DNA of 7,638 bases from Planctomycetota bacterium (lineage in GTDB: Bacteria; Planctomycetota; PUPC01; DSUN01). Below the pieces are notes generated by a model that had not been told where the DNA came from, did not search any database, and saw nothing but the letters and a program-made list of their open reading frames with translations. A program made the translations under genes and the position numbers. Positions 1 to 3,876 of this stretch are shown one piece after another; the first letter of the stretch is position 1, and each line of letters starts with the position of its first letter. The DNA lies in assembly GCA_016872875.1 (NCBI GenBank), contig VGYW01000402.1, positions 1-7,638 of the forward strand, written 5' to 3'.

Positions 1-135
1 GCGACCGAAGGGAGCCCTGGGAAAAGGCCCCGCCAGCGTAGAGCCCCCGAAGCGGGGCGATTCAATGGGCGTGAAACGCCCCCTTCGGGGGCTTGGATGG
101 GGGGGACGCGCGGTCCCAGGGCTCCCTTCGGTCGC
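1..135. repeat. Perfect 22-nt inverted repeat enclosing two small hairpins
   Basis: Positions 1-22 and 114-135 are exact reverse complements (arm starts GCGACCGAAGG and ends CCCTGGGA). Between them lie two G/C-only hairpins, 43-58 (GCCCC arms, CGAAGC loop) and 78-92 (CCCC/GGGG core around TTCG), which are similar to each other in inverted orientation. The arm begins at the first base of the window, so it may extend further left. This is compatible with a small non-autonomous element or a structured RNA; nothing shows mobility directly. Confidence 0.6.
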
Positions 136-233
136 CCTGGGCTACGGCTGGGTCGCCCGCGTCGGCGGGCTACAAGGCCCCGAGATGTGGGCAAAGATCA
201 GGGCAAAGCCCTGGGAAGGGGGAGGGGCCAGAT

Positions 234-311
234 TCAGCCCTGTAGGGGCGTACTGGCCGCCGGAGGCAGGATGTCGCGCCGGGGCCACATAGTACGCCCT
301 GTCAGGGCTGA
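234..311. repeat. Imperfect 21-nt inverted repeat
   Basis: Positions 234-254 pair with 291-311; 18 of 21 bases are complementary, and the three mismatches are adjacent in the middle of the arm (243-245). The outer part reads TCAGCCCTG and the inner part GGGCGTACT. It is part of the hairpin mosaic. Confidence 0.5.
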
Positions 312-331
312 CCCTGTCGGCCGCGCCTTTT

Positions 332-350
332 CCCAGGGCTTCGCCCTGGG
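332..350. repeat. Strong GC hairpin with a TTC loop
   Basis: CCCAGGGC (332-339) pairs perfectly with GCCCTGGG (343-350) across a three-base loop. It is followed by CTGCTATAGTACG and then a second small hairpin, GCTCC/GGAGC, at 363-376. It is part of the mosaic. No T-run follows on either strand, so it is not a classical intrinsic terminator. Confidence 0.55.
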
Positions 351-431
351 CTGCTATAGTACGCTCCGTTCGGAGCTTCAGAGCCGAAGGACATTACCAG
401 AGCTGGGGGCCGTACTCCTTTCTCAGGGTGG

Positions 432-600
432 GTGCAATCTCCTACGGTCAGGGGGGCGTTTGCAGCCCGCCGTACGGCGGGCGAGGGAATACAGCCCACG
501 GCTCTCCGAGCATCGTCCTTCGGCTGCGCTCAGGACGGGCTATACTCCGCCACGCCCTTCGGGCGTTCCGCTTGCACCCTGTCACCGTAGGAGATTGCAC
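432..600. repeat. 17-nt inverted repeat enclosing an 18-nt palindrome and two hairpins
   Basis: GTGCAATCTCCTACGGT (432-448) and its exact reverse complement (584-600) bracket a perfect palindrome at 465-482 (GCCCGCCGT and its complement) and the hairpins 514-537 (CGTCCT/AGGACG) and 552-566 (ACGCCC/GGGCGT around TTC). The right arm ends 11 bp from the stop codon of the minus-strand ADP-ribosylglycohydrolase gene, so a transcript of that gene would run into this structure. Possible roles are a 3'-end stabiliser or a small non-autonomous element; the sequence does not decide between them. Confidence 0.55.
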
Positions 601-611
601 GCACCCCTTGC

Positions 612-2015
612 TCACGGCTTCACCAGAGAAGCGAGCGCGGCCTTGGCGAGAGGGGCGAGGACGTCGTCCTTCAGCGTTTCCTCGAGGATGGCTGCGACTT
701 TGGACTTGTCGGCTGGCGCCAGGCGGCCGCGGCGGTGGTTGGCCAGGCGAATGGCGGCGAAGGACCGGGCCGCGGGGCTCGCGTCGTCGAGGCGCTTCAG
801 GGCCTCCTGGTCAATCGCCTCATCCACCTCCTCGATGCCGCCCTTGGGCAAGCCGTCTTCGAGGCGCTCGAAGAGGGCGGGTTCCTGCGCCGGGATGGTG
901 TAGGTCGCGGCGTCGCCCTCTCCTTCGCGCCGGCCGCCGGCGGCCAGGACCGCCTTCTCGGCCAGGCGGGCAGTGAGGGCCACGAGGTCGTCCAGGCTCT
1001 CGCTCTTCGGGAGGCCGTCGCGGGTGTTGTTGTCGTAGTGGGCGGGAAGAACCCAGCCCGGCTTGGCCGCCATCGCCTTGGCGCCGAGGATGACGCCGAG
1101 GACGGTGCCGCAGGTGGCGCCGTTGCAGTCGGCGTCGTAGCCCATAGCGAAGCAGAGGCGGAGGGTCTCCACGAAGTCGCCCTTGCCGTAGAGGAGGGCG
1201 GCGATGACGATGGCGCCGTTGGTCACGGTAGCGTTCATGTTCCAGCCGCGTTCGTCGCGGTACTTCTTCTGGATGGCGGCGCGGGTGAGGTGCCAGTCGG
1301 CCGGCGACTGCGCGTGCCAGGCGAGCACGTCGCGGACCATCTCCGCGTGCTGGCTCTTGGGGTCAACCGAGGCGAGAGAGAGGGTGATGAGGCGCGGCAC
1401 GTCGCGCTCGAAGAAGGCCAGCGAGATGAGGGCCGTGGTGAAGGCAGTCGCCTGGAGCGGCTCGCCGCGGACGCTCACGCGGGCGTAGTGAGCCCCGATG
1501 CGCGCCGCCTCGGTGGGCAGGCCGGGGGCCAGCAGGCCGAATGCCTCGACGCAAAACTGCCCCGAGAGGTTGTACTTCGCGTGCGTGTTGACGGCGAAGT
1601 GGGAGGTCCAGGGCGGGATGATGCCCTGGCCGATGAGCCTCCTGGCCAGCTCATTGGAGACCCAGATGCCGCGGTTGACCGAGCGCACCCATTCGCGGGC
1701 CAGGTCGGGGTAGGGCACCAGGAGCACGCCCAGGCGGTCCATCGCGTGGAGGTGGGCCCATTCGATGTCCGTATCGTCGTCGCTGCGGCAGCGCGGCAGG
1801 TTCGGCATGAAGTCGGGCAGCGGGCCGGGCTCGTCCTTGTACTTGAACTCGAAGGGGAGGCCCTGGACGTTTCCGATCATCTGCCCTGCCCATCCGCCGC
1901 GGATGCGGTCGAGGAGCTCCGCCCGCGAGATCGAGCGGACCTGCGCCCCTCGGGCCCCGGTGCCGGCCGCCGCCAGAGCGACCACGCCCAGCCACAGGAA
2001 ATGCGTTTCAGACAC
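612..2015 (-). CDS. Exported ADP-ribosylglycohydrolase family protein
   Basis: The family (DraG/ARH fold) removes ADP-ribose from proteins or small molecules using a binuclear metal centre. From the preferred GTG start the protein has 467 residues. A hydrophobic N-terminus (residues 6-20, FLWLGVVALAAAG) followed by small residues looks like a signal peptide, so it probably acts outside the cytoplasm. Family motifs are visible: GGWAGQMIGNVQG at about 40-52, the metal-binding SDDDTD at 78-83, and the second metal motif DADCNGA at about 294-300. The last 75 or so residues are Ala/Leu-rich helices resembling a HEAT-like tail. Start choice: GTG at 2015 has AGGAGA seven bases upstream. An ATG at 2042 would add nine residues, but it overlaps the predicted -10 box and lacks a Shine-Dalgarno sequence. 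The gene is divergent from the winged-helix regulator. The fold is well supported; the actual substrate cannot be read from the sequence. Confidence 0.88.
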   Translation of the reverse strand: MSETHFLWLGVVALAAAGTGARGAQVRSISRAELLDRIRGGWAGQMIGNVQGLPFEFKYKDEPGPLPDFMPNLPRCRSDDDTDIEWAHLHAMDRLGVLLVPYPDLAREWVRSVNRGIWVSNELARRLIGQGIIPPWTSHFAVNTHAKYNLSGQFCVEAFGLLAPGLPTEAARIGAHYARVSVRGEPLQATAFTTALISLAFFERDVPRLITLSLASVDPKSQHAEMVRDVLAWHAQSPADWHLTRAAIQKKYRDERGWNMNATVTNGAIVIAALLYGKGDFVETLRLCFAMGYDADCNGATCGTVLGVILGAKAMAAKPGWVLPAHYDNNTRDGLPKSESLDDLVALTARLAEKAVLAAGGRREGEGDAATYTIPAQEPALFERLEDGLPKGGIEEVDEAIDQEALKRLDDASPAARSFAAIRLANHRRGRLAPADKSKVAAILEETLKDDVLAPLAKAALASLVKP

Positions 2016-2021
2016 GGCCGT

Positions 2022-2027
2022 TCTCCT
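2022..2027 (-). promoter_or_regulatory. Ribosome binding site deciding the GTG start
   Basis: On the minus strand AGGAGA lies seven bases before the GTG at 2015-2013. The longer ATG at 2042-2040 has no purine-rich stretch at a suitable distance. This favours the 467-residue form. Confidence 0.6.
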
Positions 2028-2040
2028 CACCACGCCCGCC

Positions 2041-2069
2041 ATTGTACGCGGGCACAGCTAGTGTCGCAA
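2041..2069 (-). promoter_or_regulatory. Sigma70-like promoter of the ADP-ribosylglycohydrolase gene
   Basis: Read on the minus strand: TTGCGA (2069-2064, 4/6 to consensus), exactly 17 bp, then TACAAT (2046-2041, 5/6). Transcription would begin near 2034, leaving a leader of about 20 nt that contains AGGAGA and then the GTG start. Palindrome P1 is centred about 66 bp upstream of that start point, where activators commonly bind, and does not overlap the promoter. Confidence 0.5.
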
Positions 2070-2086
2070 GGGAGTCGGTGCAGCAT

Positions 2087-2114
2087 TATTCCACAGTTGT
2101 TCAACTGTGGAATA
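2087..2114. promoter_or_regulatory. Palindrome P1 (central TT)
   Basis: Perfect 13-bp arms: TATTCCACAGTTG (2087-2099), TT, and the exact complement (2102-2114). It is the outermost left copy and the only perfect one in the left array, and it lies upstream of the divergent ADP-ribosylglycohydrolase promoter. It is a likely protein-binding site, inferred from its symmetry and repetition. Confidence 0.7.
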
Positions 2115-2223
2115 GTTCTCGCCGGAAGCCGCACTGGCCGGCTCACGCGCTCGCAAACACGATGGCCTGACCACCAACACAAGGTGGCAGCTCCTGCCGG
2201 CCGGAGTCGTGGGCGGGCTGGAG

Positions 2224-2252
2224 TTGGCAGGGTGGGCAGGCTGGAGTATTAT
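2224..2252 (+). promoter_or_regulatory. Promoter-like element in the first 163-bp unit
   Basis: TTGGCA (2224-2229), 17 bp, TATTAT (2247-2252). It has the same geometry as the promoter in front of the regulator gene, but with one -35 mismatch. The -10 overlaps P2. It may be a weak promoter, or just the ancestral copy of the functional one. Confidence 0.4.
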
Positions 2253-2277
2253 TCCAGAGTTGTTCAACTGTGGAATA
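2250..2277. promoter_or_regulatory. Palindrome P2 (central TT)
   Basis: The left arm TATTCCAGAGTTG has one change relative to P1 (C to G); the right arm CAACTGTGGAATA is intact. It overlaps the TATTAT box of its unit. Confidence 0.7.
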
Positions 2278-2386
2278 GTTCTCGCCGGAAGCCGCACTGG
2301 CCGGCTCACGCGCTCGCAAACACGATGGCCTGACCACCAACACAAGGTGGCAACTCCTGCCGGCCGGAGTCGTGGGCGGGCTGGAG

Positions 2387-2415
2387 TTGGCAGGGTGGGC
2401 AGGCTGGAGTATTAT
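2387..2415 (+). promoter_or_regulatory. Promoter-like element in the second 163-bp unit
   Basis: TTGGCA (2387-2392), 17 bp, TATTAT (2410-2415), overlapping P3. It is identical in layout to the element at 2224-2252. Confidence 0.4.
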
Positions 2416-2440
2416 TCCAGAGTTGTTCAACTGTGGAATA
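2413..2440. promoter_or_regulatory. Palindrome P3 (central TT)
   Basis: Identical to P2 (left arm with AGAG, right arm intact), spaced exactly 163 bp from it. Confidence 0.7.
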
Positions 2441-2549
2441 GTTCTCGCCGGAAGCCGCACTGGCCGGCTCACGCGCTCGCAAACACGATAGCCTGACCAC
2501 CAACACAAGGTGGCAACTCCTGCCGGCAGGAGTCGTGGGCGGGCTGGAG

Positions 2550-2578
2550 TTGACAGGGCGGGCAGGCTGGAGTATTAT
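2550..2578 (+). promoter_or_regulatory. Strong sigma70-like promoter of the winged-helix regulator
   Basis: TTGACA (2550-2555, perfect -35), exactly 17 bp, then TATTAT (2573-2578, 5/6 to the -10 consensus). The predicted transcription start is near 2585, inside P4, giving a leader of about 40 nt before the ATG at 2625. The two upstream units carry TTGGCA here, so the copy next to the gene is the strongest. P4 (2576-2603) covers the -10 box and the start point, an arrangement typical of a repressor operator. Confidence 0.65.
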
Positions 2579-2603
2579 TCCAGAGCTGTTCAACTGTGGA
2601 ACA
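2576..2603. promoter_or_regulatory. Palindrome P4, probable autoregulatory operator (central TT)
   Basis: The left arm TATTCCAGAGCTG carries two changes relative to P1; the right arm CAACTGTGGAA is intact and ends in CA. It overlaps the -10 element and predicted transcription start of the regulator gene. Only about half of it would be transcribed, so it is better read as a DNA site than as an RNA hairpin. Confidence 0.6.
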
Positions 2604-2624
2604 ATGGTCCTCGCGGAGAAGGCC

Positions 2625-3281
2625 ATGCAGGAAATCATGGTTCGTGTGTTCCGCGCGATCGCGTGTCGCACGCGGCTGCGCATGTTCGCTCGTCTGGCAG
2701 GTGCCGAGGAGCTGACGCCCACCGAGCTCGCCCGCGTCCTGCACATTGGGCGAGACTTGGTGTGCGCCCATGCCGCGCGGTTCTCGGCAGCAGGCCTGAT
2801 CAAACGGCGGCGGTCTGGCTCGCGCTGCTACTGCATTGCGGAGTCCCCTTACAGTCGGCAGACACTTAGCGGAGAGGTCTGCGCCTGGCTTCGGGATGCG
2901 CTTCGCGCGCCCACATCAGTGGCGACTGGTCGAAGCCATGGCGGTGGGCGCGGAAGCGTTGTGTCCGCCAGCTCAGCGGACGCTGAGCGGGCCGTCTTCG
3001 AGGCTGTCACAACCTTCGCCAATCTGCGCAGGCTGATGATTCTGCGGCATCTGGCAGACGGGAGAAGCGCGGATGCCCCGGAACTGGTGCGCGAGTTGAA
3101 GATGTCAATGCCCGCTGTCAACAGACAGATCGGCAAGCTCGTTCGCCGCGGGTACGTTCGCGCAGTGGCTTCTGGCAAGCGCACTCGATATCAACTCGTA
3201 GCCTCTGGCAAGAGCCCCCTTCATGCTCGCCTGTTTGAGATCGTGAGCGCGCAGTGGGATGATGAAGTGTTCCAGAGTTGA
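2625..3281 (+). CDS. Transcriptional regulator with two winged-helix domains (ArsR/MarR-like)
   Basis: 218 residues from the ATG at 2625, which has GGAG six bases upstream. Residues 6-72 form a first ArsR-like winged helix: FRAIACRTRLRMFARL, TPTELARVLHIGRDLV as helix-turn-helix, then AAGLIKRRRSGSRCYC as wing. A loose Gly/Ser-rich linker (about 95-118) follows. Residues 124-192 form a second one: FANLRRLMILRHLADG, APELVRELKMSMPAVNRQIGK, then RRGYVRAVASGKRTRYQL as wing. There is no signal peptide or membrane segment, so it acts in the cytoplasm. Five cysteines (14, 47, 68, 70, 86) all lie in the first half, with none in the second; the classical ArsR metal motif ELCVCDL is absent. Codon use has more T-ending codons (GTT, CGT, TGT) than its neighbours. 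Its promoter overlaps P4 and its TGA stop lies inside P5, so it probably represses itself through the palindromes. The ATG at 2604 and GTG at 2535 are less likely starts; the latter precedes the predicted transcription start. Confidence 0.85.
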   Translation: MQEIMVRVFRAIACRTRLRMFARLAGAEELTPTELARVLHIGRDLVCAHAARFSAAGLIKRRRSGSRCYCIAESPYSRQTLSGEVCAWLRDALRAPTSVATGRSHGGGRGSVVSASSADAERAVFEAVTTFANLRRLMILRHLADGRSADAPELVRELKMSMPAVNRQIGKLVRRGYVRAVASGKRTRYQLVASGKSPLHARLFEIVSAQWDDEVFQS

Positions 3282-3294
3282 ACAACTGCGGAAC
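3269..3294. promoter_or_regulatory. Palindrome P5 (central AA), contains the regulator's stop codon
   Basis: Arms GTTCCAGAGTTG (3269-3280) and CAACTGCGGAAC (3283-3294), with two mismatched positions. The TGA stop (3279-3281) of the regulator falls in its centre, so the last codons of the gene are part of the repeat. Confidence 0.65.
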
Positions 3295-3377
3295 GTTTCT
3301 CAGCGAGCGCGCGCTGTGGTGGCCGGCTGCTTGGGACGGAACGCCCCTGCGTCGTCGTTTGGTGTTGGGCGAGGAGG

Positions 3378-3403
3378 ATTCCACAGTTGAACAACTGTGG
3401 AAT
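3378..3403. promoter_or_regulatory. Palindrome P6 (central AA)
   Basis: Perfect arms ATTCCACAGTTG and CAACTGTGGAAT around AA. Outside the core, GAGGAG on the left and CTCCTC on the right extend the symmetry imperfectly, with a short bulge. Confidence 0.7.
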
Positions 3404-3487
3404 GATTCTCCTCCGGCCCAGGCGCAGAGGGGGACCTCCCTGGGATGGTGCCGCCGGGCCGCATCATTGCGCGCCGGGTGAGGAGCT

Positions 3488-3513
3488 GTTCCACGGATGA
3501 ACAACTGCGGAGT
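3488..3513. promoter_or_regulatory. Palindrome P7 (central AA), degenerate
   Basis: Left arm GTTCCACGGATG, right arm CAACTGCGGAGT: the most diverged copy, five differences from P5 in 26 bases even though the surrounding 193 bp of the unit are identical. Confidence 0.6.
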
Positions 3514-3596
3514 GTTTCTCAGCGAGCGCGCGCTGTGGTGGCCGGCTGCTTGGGACGGAACGCCCCTGCGTCGTCGTTTGGTGTTGGGCGAGGAGG

Positions 3597-3622
3597 ATTC
3601 CACAGTTGAACAACTGTGGAAT
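3597..3622. promoter_or_regulatory. Palindrome P8 (central AA)
   Basis: Identical to P6 and exactly 219 bp downstream of it. Confidence 0.7.
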
Positions 3623-3706
3623 GATTCTCCTCCGGCCCAGGCGCAGAGGGGGACCTCCCTGGGATGGTGCCGCCGGGCCGCATCATTGCGCGCCGGGTGA
3701 GGAGCT

Positions 3707-3732
3707 GTTCCACAGTTGAACAACTGTGGAAC
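3707..3732. promoter_or_regulatory. Palindrome P9 (central AA), upstream of the beta-propeller gene
   Basis: Perfect arms GTTCCACAGTTG and CAACTGTGGAAC around AA. It is the last copy, 144 bp before the ATG at 3877 and about 72 bp upstream of the candidate -35 box at 3805. Confidence 0.7.
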
Positions 3733-3804
3733 ATTGGTGGGCGAGGGGGGATGGCTGTGAGGGCACGGGGGGAAGGGATGGCCGGCGCTGGACGCCAAGC
3801 GCGC

Positions 3805-3833
3805 TGGACAGACGCTGGCGCTTTTGGTAGAAG
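3805..3833 (+). promoter_or_regulatory. Candidate promoter of the beta-propeller operon
   Basis: TGGACA (3805-3810, 5/6), 17 bp, TAGAAG (3828-3833, 4/6) preceded by an extended -10 TG at 3825-3826. Transcription would start near 3840, leaving a leader of about 36 nt with AAGGAGG before the ATG. The rest of 3733-3876 is purine-rich and shows no other signal. Confidence 0.4.
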
Positions 3834-3865
3834 CATAGGGGAAAGGGAGAGGCCCGGCAGAGGGG

Positions 3866-3872
3866 AAGGAGG
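3866..3872 (+). promoter_or_regulatory. Ribosome binding site of the beta-propeller gene
   Basis: AAGGAGG lies four bases before the ATG at 3877. It fixes the start directly in front of a signal peptide, and argues against extending the frame upstream to 3664 through the repeat array. Confidence 0.7.
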
Positions 3873-3876
3873 CGGC

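Larger units (their letters stand above)
1..611. repeat. Gene-free hairpin mosaic downstream of the ADP-ribosylglycohydrolase gene
   Basis: I see no convincing gene here. The open frames are GC-driven, have no ribosome binding site and encode low-complexity Arg/Gly/Pro-rich peptides. The stretch is instead a chain of short inverted repeats, many with TTC or TTCG loops (78-92, 332-350, 363-376, 514-537, 552-566), nested inside longer arms (1-22 with 114-135; 234-254 with 291-311; 432-448 with 584-600). The decamer AGCCCTGGGA recurs at about 13-22 and 207-216, and inverted at 114-123 and 331-340. TATAGTACG/CATAGTACG-like pieces recur at 288-296 and 354-362. This looks like several short non-coding repeat elements inserted side by side. 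The hairpins near 552-600 could end transcripts from the gene on the right, but no U-tract follows. Confidence 0.6.
2087..2603. repeat. Left palindrome array: three 163-bp tandem units plus a terminal palindrome
   Basis: Units at 2087-2249, 2250-2412 and 2413-2575 each start with a palindrome and continue with a near-identical spacer of about 135 bp; a fourth palindrome (2576-2603) closes the array. The spacers differ by only a few substitutions; the first two differ at one visible position (GGCAGCTCC versus GGCAACTCC), and the third has several changes. Each spacer holds a CCACC/GGTGG hairpin (for example 2334-2350). In copies 2 and 3 there is also a CAACTCC/GGAGTTG inverted repeat (for example 2351-2389). 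The 163-bp length is not a multiple of three, so reading frames do not carry through in phase. The array fills the gap between the divergent ADP-ribosylglycohydrolase and regulator genes. Confidence 0.9.
3269..3732. repeat. Right palindrome array: 219-bp unit twice plus a terminal palindrome
   Basis: Units at 3269-3487 and 3488-3706 are followed by a last palindrome at 3707-3732. Each unit is palindrome, 83-bp spacer, palindrome, 84-bp spacer. Both spacer types are identical between the two units by eye (3295-3377 with 3514-3596; 3404-3487 with 3623-3706), so the duplication is recent or kept homogeneous. Only the palindromes differ. The spacers are unrelated to those of the left array; only the palindrome is shared, here with central AA, meaning reversed orientation. 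219 is a multiple of three, which keeps several false reading frames open through the array. Confidence 0.9.

Noticed and set aside
735..2333. Long plus-strand open frame of 532 codons
   Set aside because: It is antisense to the ADP-ribosylglycohydrolase gene, whose family motifs are clear. It lacks a recognisable domain, runs into the repeat array and has shadow-type composition.
2143..2803. Overlapping minus-strand reading frames through the left array, with repeated peptides
   Set aside because: They arise from the 163-bp repeat in GC-rich DNA and run antisense to the regulator. The palindrome reads as a similar peptide in several frames, and no ribosome binding site precedes them.
3269..3294. 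Intrinsic terminator after the regulator gene
   Set aside because: P5 could form a hairpin in RNA but is not G/C-dense and is followed by GTTTCTC rather than a run of T. The identical motif also lies upstream of genes, so a DNA-binding site is more likely.
2087..3732. CRISPR array
   Set aside because: Repeats are few, spacing is 83-136 bp, and the intervening sequences are themselves repeated rather than unique. No cas genes are visible.
3269..3732. Integron attC sites or insertion-sequence ends
   Set aside because: No integrase or transposase gene, no attC core motifs and no target-site duplications that I can see. The palindromes are more regular than attC sites. A mobile origin is kept only as an alternative in the findings.
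3118..3798. Minus-strand frame with two near-identical 73-residue repeats, and plus-strand frames at 3278-3481 and 3497-3700
   Set aside because: 219 bp is 73 codons, so any frame open in one copy is open in the next. Frames are open on both strands at once, lack start signals and translate palindromes, so they are a by-product of the array.
3664..3876. N-terminal extension of the beta-propeller gene to 3664
   Set aside because: It would read through P9 and a purine-rich leader and put the signal peptide 70 residues into the protein. AAGGAGG before the ATG at 3877 decides the start.
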